Shown piece after piece: positions 50,281 to 57,933 of a DNA stretch of 64,000 nucleotides; the first letter of the stretch is position 1, and every line of letters starts with the position of its first letter. Origin of the DNA: Modestobacter sp. Leaf380. Lineage in GTDB: Bacteria > Actinomycetota > Actinomycetes > Mycobacteriales > Geodermatophilaceae. Location: assembly GCF_001424485.1 (NCBI RefSeq), contig NZ_LMQC01000019.1, positions 124,001-188,000 of the forward strand, in the 5' to 3' direction. The translations under genes were made by a program, and so were the position numbers. The notes under the pieces were generated by a model. That model had not been told where the DNA came from, made no database searches, and saw only the letters and a program-made list of their open reading frames with translations.

Positions 50281-51678
50281 TCACCGGCGGGACACCGCGG
50301 CCACCACCCGGTCCGGGCGCACCAGCACCCAGTCCCGGTGCAGACCGGGCCCCAGCGGGGGCAGCGCGGACGCGTCCAGGACCCTCGGCCGGACCCCGCG
50401 CGGCAACCGCGGCCGGGCCCCGGACCGGGTGAGCAGCGCCCACCCCTCGCCCAGCAGGTCGTCGAGGCGACGGCCGTCGGGCAGGGTCGGCTGGGGCAGC
50501 AGCACCCCGACCGGCCCGGCCGGCCCCAGCCGGGGACGGCGGACCAGCGGCCCGCGGCGCAACGCCGGTGTGCGGCTGGCCAGCACCTGGGAGGACAGCC
50601 CCGGCACCCGGCGGGCCACCGCCAGCAGCAGCCGGCGCAGCACCGCCGTCCGGTCCCCACCGCCGGTCATCAGCCAGCCCAGCAGCACCGCGAGCCGGAC
50701 CAGCGCGCGGGCGTGCGGCTCCCGCTCGGCCCGGTGGGTGTCCAGCAACGACCCGTCGGCCCCGGCCAGCACGGCGTCGAGCTTCCAGGCCAGCTGGTGC
50801 ACGTCCCGCAGGCCCAGCCCCAGGCCCTGCCCGATGAAGGGCGGGGTCAGGTGCGCGGCGTCCCCGCAGAGCAGCACGCGGCCGGCACGCCACCGGGCGG
50901 CGACCCGGGCGCCGTAGGCGTACTCGACGGCGCGCAGCACCCGGGTGTCCGCCGCCCCGAAGCGGGCCAGCAGCGCGGGCAGGTCGACGTCGCCGACCTG
51001 CTCGCCGTCCCGGAGCCGGAACTCGGCCCGGTACCGGTCGCCGGCGACCGGCATGAAGGTGGCTGCCCGGTGCGGGTCGCAGACCTGGTGCACCCCGGGC
51101 CACACGTCCAGCGGGGCGTCGGCCTGCAGGTCGGCCACCAGCCAGCGGTCCGGCCGGCCCAGCGGCACCTCGCCGGCGCCGATCAGCCGGGCGACGGTGC
51201 TGCGGGCGCCGTCGCAGCCCAGCACCGCCTCGGCCTCCAGCCGTGCACCGGACCGGTCCGTCACGGTGACGCCGTCCGGGTGGAGCACCAGCCCGGCGAC
51301 CTCCACCCCGGTGCGCAGCTGCACCAGCGGCCGGCGGGCGACCTCGGCGCGCAGCAGCTCCTCCAGGTCGGGCTGGGAGAACATCGAGGCCTGCGGCCAG
51401 CCGTGCACCCCCGCCCCGGGCGCCCGGGCGAACTCGACCAGCACCCGGCCGTCGGCGTCCAGCAGCCGCAGCCCGGCCATCGGACGGCTGACCCGGGCGA
51501 AGGCCTCGGCCACCCCGGCGGCCTGCAGCACCCGCACGCACTCGTCGTCCAGGTGCACGGCGCGGGGCAGCCCGTAAGGGTGCTCGTGCTTCTCCAGGAC
51601 GGTCACCTCGCGGCCCCGGCGGGCCAGCAGCAGGGCTGCGGTGAGTCCCACCGGCCCGGCCCCGACCACCACGATCAA
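50281..51678 (-). CDS. FAD-dependent monooxygenase (MhpA/phenol hydroxylase-like)
   Basis: 465 aa. GxGxxG FAD site IVVVGAGPVGLTAALLLARRG at the N-terminus, DG motif GCDGARSTVARLIG (about 165) and GDAAHLTPPFIGQGLGLGLRD (about 275) are the group A flavoprotein hydroxylase marks. The remainder resembles the 3-hydroxyphenylpropionate or polyketide hydroxylases. TTG at 51678 overlaps the SpoIIE stop (TTGA) and is the best start, since the family begins right at the FAD motif. Substrate unknown, probably a phenol-like ring. Confidence 0.9.
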   Translation of the reverse strand: MIVVVGAGPVGLTAALLLARRGREVTVLEKHEHPYGLPRAVHLDDECVRVLQAAGVAEAFARVSRPMAGLRLLDADGRVLVEFARAPGAGVHGWPQASMFSQPDLEELLRAEVARRPLVQLRTGVEVAGLVLHPDGVTVTDRSGARLEAEAVLGCDGARSTVARLIGAGEVPLGRPDRWLVADLQADAPLDVWPGVHQVCDPHRAATFMPVAGDRYRAEFRLRDGEQVGDVDLPALLARFGAADTRVLRAVEYAYGARVAARWRAGRVLLCGDAAHLTPPFIGQGLGLGLRDVHQLAWKLDAVLAGADGSLLDTHRAEREPHARALVRLAVLLGWLMTGGGDRTAVLRRLLLAVARRVPGLSSQVLASRTPALRRGPLVRRPRLGPAGPVGVLLPQPTLPDGRRLDDLLGEGWALLTRSGARPRLPRGVRPRVLDASALPPLGPGLHRDWVLVRPDRVVAAVSRR

Positions 51679-53459
51679 CCGGTGACCGCCTGCGGGTGCC
51701 GGTAGAGCATCAGCGCGACGTCGTCGTCCTGGTCGTCGCCCAGCAGCTGGTCGACCAGCACCGCGGCCAGCACGTCGGGGGACAGTTCCCGCCCGGCGAC
51801 GACGGCGGCCACGGCGCGGGCGATGCCCTCGTCCAGCGCCTCGTCCCGGCGCTCGACCAGGCCGTCGGTGTAGGCCAGCAGGCTGTCCCCCGCGGTCAGC
51901 CCGACGACGCCCTCGGGCCGCGGCCACCCCGGGACGACGGCCAGCGGCAGCGACGAGGCGCCCTCCAGCAGGCGGCTCGAGCCGTCGGCACCGACCAGCA
52001 CGGCAGGCAGGTGCCCGGCGCTGGACCAGGTCAGCGTGCCCGCGGCCTGGTCGACGACGGCGCAGAACACGGTGCTGCAGGTGGCGCCCTCGACCAGGCC
52101 GGCGAACCGGTCCAGCGCGCCGAGCACCTGAGCCGGGCCGTTGGCCTCCAGCAGCAGGGCCCGGCCGGCGCTGCGCAGCTGGCCCATCACCGCGGCCGCG
52201 GCCAGGCCCCGGCCCACGACGTCCCCGACGACGACGCCGAAGACCCCTGCCGACAGCTCGACGACGTCGTACCAGTCGCCGCCGACCTCCAGCGCCGACG
52301 CAGCCGGCTCGTAGCGGACCGCGAAGCCCTCGGGCAGCTCGACCGGGCCCAGGATGGAGCGCTGCAGGGTCACCGACACCTCGGTGGAGAACCGGGCGGC
52401 CTCGCGCTCGGCCTCGGCCCGCTCGGCGGCCCAGCGGCGCTCGGCGGCGTGCGCCTGCGCGTCGGCGACGACGGTGGCGACCTGGCCGGCGACCAGCTCC
52501 AGGAACGCCCGGTGGTCCTCGTCCAGGCGCAGGTGCGGGTCGACCCCGGCGACCAGCACGCCCACCGGACGGGTCTGCCCGGCGACGACGAGCGGCAGCG
52601 CCACGGCCGTGTCCACCGGGACCCGGCCCACCCCCGCCGACGACGTCAGGCCGGGCACCCGGTCGATCAGCCCGGTGACGGTGGTGGCCGTGCCGCTGGT
52701 GAGGGCGTCCCACACCCAGGCCTCGTCGGGGCCGGCGGGCAGCCGGGGCACGACGCCGTCGGGGACGGTGTCGGGCAGGCCGGTGGCGGCGGCGAGGTGC
52801 GCGCCGGCGCCGTCCTCGTCGAGCAGGTAGACCACCGCGAACGGGACGTCGTCCCCGGCGCCGGCCAGGGCCTGCACGGCGGCGGTCGCGGCCCGGTCGC
52901 TGTCGCCGTGCCGGCTGGAGCCGATGGCGCCGAAGGCCTGCAGGGCGGTGAGCCGGCGGGCGGTGAGCACCCGGGCGGTGGTGTCGGTCGTCGTGTTGAG
53001 GACCCCGGCCACCCGCCGGACGCCGTCGGCCCCGAGCTCGAGGACCGGGGAGTAGGCGAAGGTGAACCAGGTGGCCTCGTCGAAGCCGTGCCGGTGCATG
53101 AGCAGCGGCAGGTCGACGTCGTAGGTGGCCTTGCCCTGCAGGACGCCGTGCAGCCGGCCACTGATCTGCGGCCACAGCTCGTCCCAGACGACCTCGCAGC
53201 TGCGGCCCATGGCGGCGGGGTGCTTGTCGCCGAGGATCGGGGCGTAGGCGCCGTTGTAGACCATGGTCAGCTCGGGGCCCCACATGAGGAGCATGGGGAA
53301 CGGGTTGTTCAGGCAGATGCCGACGGCGGTGCGCAGCGTGTCCGACCAGCTCCCGACCGGGCCCAGCGGGGTGGCCGACCAGTCGGTGGCCAGGACCAGC
53401 TCGTGCATCGGGTCGCCCTCGCCGACGGAGGTGAAGAGCTGGCGTGTCGCCTCCGGCAC
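51675..53459 (-). CDS. PAS-GAF-SpoIIE phosphatase
   Basis: 594 aa from GTG 53459 (GGGGGAGG 6-7 bases upstream). Residues 1-160 are a PAS-like sensor (NNPFPMLLMWGPELTMVYNGAYAPILGDKHP). Residues 180-340 are a GAF domain (VPVDTAVALPLVVAGQTRPVGVLVAG). Residues 360-590 are the SpoIIE PP2C domain (YEPAASALEVGGDWYDVVELS, VVGDVVGRGLAAAAVMGQLR, GDSLLAYTDGLVERRDEALDEG, DDVALMLYR). It dephosphorylates anti-anti-sigma proteins in response to a signal. It shares a transcript with the monooxygenase and desulfurase-like genes. Confidence 0.95.
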   Translation of the reverse strand: MPEATRQLFTSVGEGDPMHELVLATDWSATPLGPVGSWSDTLRTAVGICLNNPFPMLLMWGPELTMVYNGAYAPILGDKHPAAMGRSCEVVWDELWPQISGRLHGVLQGKATYDVDLPLLMHRHGFDEATWFTFAYSPVLELGADGVRRVAGVLNTTTDTTARVLTARRLTALQAFGAIGSSRHGDSDRAATAAVQALAGAGDDVPFAVVYLLDEDGAGAHLAAATGLPDTVPDGVVPRLPAGPDEAWVWDALTSGTATTVTGLIDRVPGLTSSAGVGRVPVDTAVALPLVVAGQTRPVGVLVAGVDPHLRLDEDHRAFLELVAGQVATVVADAQAHAAERRWAAERAEAEREAARFSTEVSVTLQRSILGPVELPEGFAVRYEPAASALEVGGDWYDVVELSAGVFGVVVGDVVGRGLAAAAVMGQLRSAGRALLLEANGPAQVLGALDRFAGLVEGATCSTVFCAVVDQAAGTLTWSSAGHLPAVLVGADGSSRLLEGASSLPLAVVPGWPRPEGVVGLTAGDSLLAYTDGLVERRDEALDEGIARAVAAVVAGRELSPDVLAAVLVDQLLGDDQDDDVALMLYRHPQAVTG

Positions 53460-53519
53460 ACGACCACCTCCCCCGTCAGGTCCGCAGACCGCTCCGGCCC
53501 GTTCCGATCATCGTAGGTC

Positions 53520-53552
53520 CGGTGCCGCGGGTCCCCGTGTGCCGCGGCACCG
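53520..53552 (-). terminator. hairpin before the SpoIIE gene
   Basis: CGGTGCCGCGG and CCGCGGCACCG arms (11 bases, perfect) with an 11-base loop. It ends the Asp23-operon transcript together with the hairpin at 53571-53605. Confidence 0.6.
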
Positions 53553-53570
53553 GCGCGGCGACCGGCCCCG

Positions 53571-53605
53571 CCGGCCCCGCCGTCCACGCGGGACGACGGG
53601 GCCGG
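53571..53605 (-). terminator. terminator of the Asp23 operon
   Basis: CCGGCCCCG pairs with CGGGGCCGG and the stem can extend by CCGTCC/GGACGA with minor mismatch. It lies 5 bases after the last Asp23-operon gene (stop at 53610). Confidence 0.6.
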
Positions 53606-53609
53606 TGGG

Positions 53610-54215
53610 TCAGCCCAGCGAGCGGGCGGTGCCGCGCGGCAGGTCCAGCTCGACCCGGGTGGGCAGCCGCTGCACCTCCAGGGCCTGCCGGGCGTGCTCG
53701 AGGACCTGGCCGCTGACGTCGCGGTGCACCTCGGCCGGGTCGACCCGGCCGTCCAGCCGCACCCGCAGGTGCAGCCGGGGCGCCGACGACGTGCCGGACA
53801 GGTGCGCGGAGGCCCGGGTGACCCCGGCCAGGCCGGACACCTCGTCCTCGATGGCGCGGGTCAGCGCGGCGCCCTCGAGCATCGTGCGACCGGTGGTGGC
53901 GTCGTCGTCCAGGCGGAGCCGGGCGAGCCGGTCGGTGCGGGCCTGGGCGACCAGCCACCAGCCGCTGAGCACGGCCACCAGCAGGGCGACCACCCCGACG
54001 ACCGGCCAGAACCAGCCCATCCGGGCGACGTCGTCCACGGCCGGGTCCACGACGGTCCGGTCGGCCTGGCCGGCACCCAGCACGCCCAGCCCGAGCAGCA
54101 GGGTGGCGACGCCGGCTGCGGTGAGCAGCAGGCCCAGGACGGTGAGCACCGTCCGGTTGGTCCGCACCGCACCGGGGGTGCGGGTGACCGGTGCGAGGGC
54201 CGCGGGGCGGCTCAT
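53610..54215 (-). CDS. DUF6286/AmaP-like membrane protein (last gene of Asp23 operon)
   Basis: 201 aa. Two hydrophobic segments (VLTVLGLLLTAAGVATLLLGLGVL and WFWPVVGVVALLVAVLSGWWLV), then a soluble alkaline-shock-like C-terminal domain with HLHLRVRLDGRVDPAEV. This is the membrane anchor type that recruits Asp23 to the envelope (AmaP in Gram-positives). Its start overlaps the upstream DUF6286 gene by 4 bases. Confidence 0.85.
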   Translation of the reverse strand: MSRPAALAPVTRTPGAVRTNRTVLTVLGLLLTAAGVATLLLGLGVLGAGQADRTVVDPAVDDVARMGWFWPVVGVVALLVAVLSGWWLVAQARTDRLARLRLDDDATTGRTMLEGAALTRAIEDEVSGLAGVTRASAHLSGTSSAPRLHLRVRLDGRVDPAEVHRDVSGQVLEHARQALEVQRLPTRVELDLPRGTARSLG

Positions 54216-54745
54216 GCCGACACCCGCCGCAGGTCGACGTGCAGCGTGGGGCCGGCCACCAGGTCCAGGCCGGCGAGGGCCTGCGCGGCCCGGTCCCGGA
54301 CCTGGGTCTCCAGGTCACCGGTCTCGCGCAGCGCGGTCCGCACGGTCAGCTTCGCGCTGCGCCGGCGGACCACGGAGGAGGTGCCGTCGACGCCGGAGAG
54401 CCCGGACACCGACTGCTCCAGCGCACGGCCGACGCCGGTGCGGGACACCGCGGTGACCACGTCGTCCTCGGGTTCCCCGTCCAGGACGAGCAGGGTCTTG
54501 CGGCGGGGCTTGAGCTCGGCCAGGACGAGCAGCAGGCCGACGGCGACGAGGACGCCGCCGATGGTCAGCACGGCGCCGTCGGACCAGGCGTGCTCGCGCA
54601 GCCAGGAGGCGGTGCCGCTGTAGGGCAGGACCAGGTGGCCGGGGCGGCCCAGCAGGCCCTGCACGACCTCGGCGGCCACGACGATGCCGAGCCCGAGGCC
54701 TGCCAGCCCCAGCACCAGTGCCAGGACGCGGTCGACGGTGCGCAT
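54212..54745 (-). CDS. DUF6286-type membrane protein
   Basis: 177 aa with two hydrophobic segments (LALVLGLAGLGLGIVVAAEVV and GAVLTIGGVLVAVGLLLVLAEL) and a C-terminal soluble domain (LVAGPTLHVDLRRVSA) like its paralogue. ATG 54745 overlaps the Asp23 stop by one base (TGATG), so its expression is coupled. It is part of the envelope-stress operon. Confidence 0.85.
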   Translation of the reverse strand: MRTVDRVLALVLGLAGLGLGIVVAAEVVQGLLGRPGHLVLPYSGTASWLREHAWSDGAVLTIGGVLVAVGLLLVLAELKPRRKTLLVLDGEPEDDVVTAVSRTGVGRALEQSVSGLSGVDGTSSVVRRRSAKLTVRTALRETGDLETQVRDRAAQALAGLDLVAGPTLHVDLRRVSA

Positions 54746-55167
54746 CAGTGCACCCTCTTCTCTTCGGGGGAGCGCTCCAGGGGGAGCGCGGCGACGTGGA
54801 CGTCGACCCGCGCGCTGCGCAGGCCGACCAGGGAGACCAGCCGCTCGCCCACGTGCTCGCGGACGCGGCGGGTGACCTGGCGGACCGGGGCCGGCCAGGA
54901 GACGGACATGTCGATCTCGACGGTGGCCTCGTCGCCGTGCACGCGGGCGGTGACCCGCGGCCGGTCGGCGCTGCTCACCGCGACGCCGAGCACCCGCCGG
55001 GCGGTGCCGGTGGCGGCGTCGACCTCGGCGGCGGCCGCTGCGGCGATCCGCTCGACCACCCGGTCGGCGACGGTGGTGCGGCCGCGGTCCGCACGGGGCG
55101 CCAGACCGTCGTCCAGCCGACTGTCCCCGCCGTCGAGGGCCGGGTCGGCCGCGGTGGGGGCGGTCAC
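54745..55167 (-). CDS. Asp23/Gls24 family protein
   Basis: 140 aa. GRTTVADRVVERIAAAAAAEV and VSSADRPRVTARVHGDEATVEIDMSV are the Asp23 core strands; SARVDVHVAALPLE ends the domain. Cell-envelope stress protein that assembles on the membrane with the small membrane proteins encoded beside it. GTG 55167 overlaps the DUF2273 stop (GTGA). Confidence 0.85.
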   Translation of the reverse strand: MTAPTAADPALDGGDSRLDDGLAPRADRGRTTVADRVVERIAAAAAAEVDAATGTARRVLGVAVSSADRPRVTARVHGDEATVEIDMSVSWPAPVRQVTRRVREHVGERLVSLVGLRSARVDVHVAALPLERSPEEKRVH

Positions 55168-55355
55168 CGGTCCCGGCGGGATCGGTCGCCGGAGCCCATC
55201 AGCGAGGACAGGTCGAGCTGCCCCTCGACGACCTTGCCGGCGACGAAGCCGAGCGCGGCGAGGACGGCGACGAGGACGAAGGCGCCGAAGCCGCCGAAGG
55301 CGCCGGCGAGGCCGAGCACCATCCCGACGACGAGGCCGACTGTGCTGGGACGCAT
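55164..55355 (-). CDS. DUF2273 small membrane protein
   Basis: 63 aa from ATG 55355 (AGGAGA 7 bases upstream). One long hydrophobic hairpin region (LVVGMVLGLAGAFGGFGAFVLVAVLAALGFVAG) ends in a soluble basic tail. DUF2273 proteins are standard members of Asp23 operons and are thought to help anchor them. A longer start at 55388 is possible. Confidence 0.85.
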   Translation of the reverse strand: MRPSTVGLVVGMVLGLAGAFGGFGAFVLVAVLAALGFVAGKVVEGQLDLSSLMGSGDRSRRDR

Positions 55356-55384
55356 GGGTGTCTCCTGGGGTGTGTCGCGGGGGG

Positions 55385-55654
55385 TCACTGGAGCCGGGTG
55401 GAGCGGCGGGAGCGCTGTCGCGCCCGGCGCCAGCGGTGGAACAACCGGGTCGGCGCGCTCCGCAGCCGCCGGGTGGCGACGACGGTCACCGACCCGGGCG
55501 GGGTCGGGGTCCGACCGGCCCGGAGGGCGGCGAGCCCGGCGGCGAAGGCCGCCGGGTCACCGCCGACGTCGGGGTGGTGCGCCCGGACGAACGCCCGCTC
55601 CGCCGCGCGCCGGGAGCGCTCGTCGTCGGGGGTGTCGGGTCCGGGGGTGCTCAC
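55385..55654 (-). CDS. small basic protein with J-domain-like HPD motif
   Basis: 89 aa. RAAERAFVRAHHPDVGGDPAAFAAGLAALR resembles the HPD loop and helix III of DnaJ, but helix I/II are missing or short, so it is a mini J-domain at best. The C-terminal half is very Arg-rich (RRARQRSRRSTRLQ) and could bind nucleic acid or membrane. It sits between Asp23-like genes in the operon. Function unknown. Confidence 0.65.
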   Translation of the reverse strand: MSTPGPDTPDDERSRRAAERAFVRAHHPDVGGDPAAFAAGLAALRAGRTPTPPGSVTVVATRRLRSAPTRLFHRWRRARQRSRRSTRLQ

Positions 55655-55661
55655 GGGTGGC

Positions 55662-56027
55662 TCAGACGCCCGGGGCCGGGGGCCCCGCGGGTGGCACCGG
55701 GTCCTCGACGGGAGGTGCCGCGTGGTCGACGTCGTCGACGTGCACGTCGACCCGGGAGCCCGGGGCCGCGGCGGTGACCGCGGTGCGGACCTGCCCGGCG
55801 ACGTCGGCGACGGGCACGCCGTAGAGCGAGACGACGTGCACCGCCACGTCCGGCGGGCCGTCGGTCTCGCGCACGACGACGCCGGTCACCCGGTCACCGG
55901 GCAGGTAGGTCGCCGCGGACCCGAAGGGCCCACCGGAGAGCCGGACCACGCCCGGGCACGCGAGGACCGCCGCGGCGACGACCCGGGGGTCGACACCGCC
56001 GACGAGGGCGCGGCCCGGGACGGTCAC
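55662..56027 (-). CDS. Asp23-like small protein
   Basis: 121 aa. VVAAAVLACPGVVRLSGGPFGSAATYLPGDRV, VAVHVVSLYGVPVADVAG and RVDVHVDDVDHA resemble the Asp23 fold but are shorter. The C-terminus is Pro-rich. It overlaps the preceding Asp23 gene by 4 bases (GTGA). Likely a partner subunit. Confidence 0.75.
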   Translation of the reverse strand: MTVPGRALVGGVDPRVVAAAVLACPGVVRLSGGPFGSAATYLPGDRVTGVVVRETDGPPDVAVHVVSLYGVPVADVAGQVRTAVTAAAPGSRVDVHVDDVDHAAPPVEDPVPPAGPPAPGV

Positions 56028-56479
56028 TGGACCCGGCTGGGCGTGGGCTCGGACTCGTCGCCGTTCGAGGACTCGTCGGAGGGCAGGTGGATGTCGTCGA
56101 CGGCGATGTTGACCTCGACGACCTGCAGGCCGGTCATCGACTGGATGCTCTGGATGACGTTGCGGCGGATGCCGGCGGCCAGGTCGGCGATCGCGACGCC
56201 GTACTCGACGACGACGTCGATGTCGATGGCGGCCTGGGTCTCGCCGACCTCGACGGAGACGCCCTGGCTGACGTTCGGGCCGCCGGAACCCGGGATGCGC
56301 TCGCGGATGGCGCCGAAGGCGCGGGCGGTGCCGCCGCCGAGGCGGTAGACGCCGTTGACCTCACGCGCGGCCATGCCGGCGATCTTGGACACGACGGTGT
56401 CGGCGATCGTGGTCTTGCCCTGGCTGGAGACCAGCTCGGTGCTGCTGCTGGTGCTGGCGGTCTTCGTGGACTCGGTCAT
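56024..56479 (-). CDS. Asp23/Gls24 envelope stress protein
   Basis: 151 aa. TTIADTVVSKIAGMAAREVNGVYRLGGG and AIDIDVVVEYGVAIADLAAGIRRNVIQSIQSMTGLQVVEVNIAVDDIHLP contain the complete Asp23 domain, making this the best-conserved member of the operon. ATG 56479 follows a 105-base gap after the zinc-finger/Asp23-like gene, so a separate promoter may exist there. Confidence 0.92.
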   Translation of the reverse strand: MTESTKTASTSSSTELVSSQGKTTIADTVVSKIAGMAAREVNGVYRLGGGTARAFGAIRERIPGSGGPNVSQGVSVEVGETQAAIDIDVVVEYGVAIADLAAGIRRNVIQSIQSMTGLQVVEVNIAVDDIHLPSDESSNGDESEPTPSRVQ

Positions 56480-56584
56480 CGGACGTCCTCTCGGTTGCCG
56501 GCCCGAGCTCAGGCCGTTCTGTGCTGCTCAGGGGGTTGGAGTCGGCCTGCGCCGGATCCTCACGGCCCGTTCAGGTGACCTGCG

Positions 56585-57232
56585 TCACTCAGCCAGGTCG
56601 GTGACGTGCACGTCGACCTCGACCACGTCCAGCGCGGTCAGCTCGCGCACCCCGGTGACCACCGCGCGCCGGACCGCCCCGGCCAGCCCGGGCAGCGGCA
56701 CCCCGGGCCGGGCGGTGAGCTGCACGGTGACGACGACCTTCCGGCCGGCGACGCCGATGCCCATCGCGCCGGCCCGCTGCGCCGGGGTGGGGCCCGCGTC
56801 GGCGTACTCGGCCCGGACCGCGGCGACCGCCGCCGGGGGCGGGGTGGCCTGCCCGCGGACGTCCCCGACGCCGTCCACGGTCAGCGCGGCGCGGCGGGCG
56901 ACCAGGGCGACGACCCAGGCGGCGATCCGGGTGGTGCCGTCCCGCTCGGGCACGACGGCGTGCCAGCCGTGGGTGGCCATCACCCCGACGCGCTCCATCA
57001 CCCGGTCGCCCAGCCCCGTGGGGGGCGGCGCCGGCTCGGCGGCCAGCCCGCGCAGCTCGTCGTCCAGCTCGCGCAGGTCGGCCAGGGCCGCCCGGCAGTG
57101 CGGGCAGACCCGCTGGTGCGCGGGGTCCTCAGGCCGCCGCCCGTCGGCGACCTGGGCCACCAGCGCGTCGAGCTCCACGCCGCACGGCAGCACGCCCTCG
57201 GACGGGCGCGCACTGCTCCCCGGGGTCGTCAC
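56585..57232 (-). CDS. zinc-finger anti-sigma-like protein fused to an Asp23-like domain
   Basis: 215 aa. The N-terminal HQRVCPHCRAALADLRELDDEL has the H-x3-C-x2-C arrangement of ZAS anti-sigma domains. The C-terminal half resembles Asp23 (TTRIAAWVVALVARRAALTVDGVGD, RKVVVTVQLTARPGVPLPGLAG, VVEVDVHVTDLAE). GTG 57232 overlaps the sigma stop (GTGA). It could hold the ECF factor inactive until the Asp23 part senses envelope change. Annotated as fusion by eye. Confidence 0.8.
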   Translation of the reverse strand: MTTPGSSARPSEGVLPCGVELDALVAQVADGRRPEDPAHQRVCPHCRAALADLRELDDELRGLAAEPAPPPTGLGDRVMERVGVMATHGWHAVVPERDGTTRIAAWVVALVARRAALTVDGVGDVRGQATPPPAAVAAVRAEYADAGPTPAQRAGAMGIGVAGRKVVVTVQLTARPGVPLPGLAGAVRRAVVTGVRELTALDVVEVDVHVTDLAE

Positions 57233-57831
57233 TGCCACCCCCGCATGCTCTGCAACAGGGCCCGGCGGGCCCGCGCGACCCGGCCGCGCAGCGTCGGCTC
57301 GGGCACCTCCAGGGTGCGGGCCGCCTCCTCGTAGGACAACCCCTCGAACTGGACGAGCACCAGCGCGGCCCGCTGGTCGAACGGCAGTGCCCGCACCGCG
57401 GCACGCAGCGCCTCCGTGCGCGCCGCGGCCACCACCCGCTCCTCCGGGAGATCCCGCTCGGGGACCGGCTCGTCGCCGTCCAGGGGCGCGGTGGGGCGTC
57501 GGCGGGTGAGCAGCTGGCGGGCGGCGTTGGTGGTGATCCGGTGCAGCCAGGTGCCGAACGCGGAATCGCCACGGAAGCCGGGCAGCGCCCGCCAGGCCGA
57601 CACGAGCGCGTCCTGGGCGACGTCCTCGGCGGCGGCGCGCTCGCCGATCAGCCGGTGCGCGACCCGGAACACCTGCTCCTGGTGCCGGGACACCAGCACC
57701 TCGAAAGCCGCCGTGGACCCCTGCTGCGCGCGCCGCACCAGGTACTCGTCGTCCAGGTGCCGGCCGTCGGTGAAGACCGCGTCCAGGTCCGCCGGGACGG
57801 CGGGGCCGGTGTCGGGGGGCGGTGCCGTCAT
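57229..57831 (-). CDS. ECF-type RNA polymerase sigma factor
   Basis: 200 aa. Region 2: FEVLVSRHQEQVFRVAHRLIGERAAAEDVAQDALVSAWRALPGFRGDSAFGTWLHRITTNAARQLL. Region 4: LPFDQRAALVLVQFEGLSYEEAARTLEVPEPTLRGRVARARRALL. It directs the adjacent envelope-stress operon by position. ATG 57831 is preferred to GTG 57837. Overlap with the zinc-finger gene indicates the usual sigma/anti-sigma pair. Confidence 0.93.
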   Translation of the reverse strand: MTAPPPDTGPAVPADLDAVFTDGRHLDDEYLVRRAQQGSTAAFEVLVSRHQEQVFRVAHRLIGERAAAEDVAQDALVSAWRALPGFRGDSAFGTWLHRITTNAARQLLTRRRPTAPLDGDEPVPERDLPEERVVAAARTEALRAAVRALPFDQRAALVLVQFEGLSYEEAARTLEVPEPTLRGRVARARRALLQSMRGWQ

Positions 57832-57933
57832 CAGCACGGACCGGTCCGCTCGAGCACACCCGCCCGGACGCCCGACACGCCCTGCACCTGCCCCGATGCG
57901 GCCCCTGCCAACCCCCGCGGCCGGGGGCGTCGG

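Noticed and set aside
49059-53283. Very long minus-strand open frames merging the desulfurase-like, monooxygenase and phosphatase regions
   Set aside because: They shift out of the frame that holds the family motifs and disagree with the TTGA and ATG junctions.
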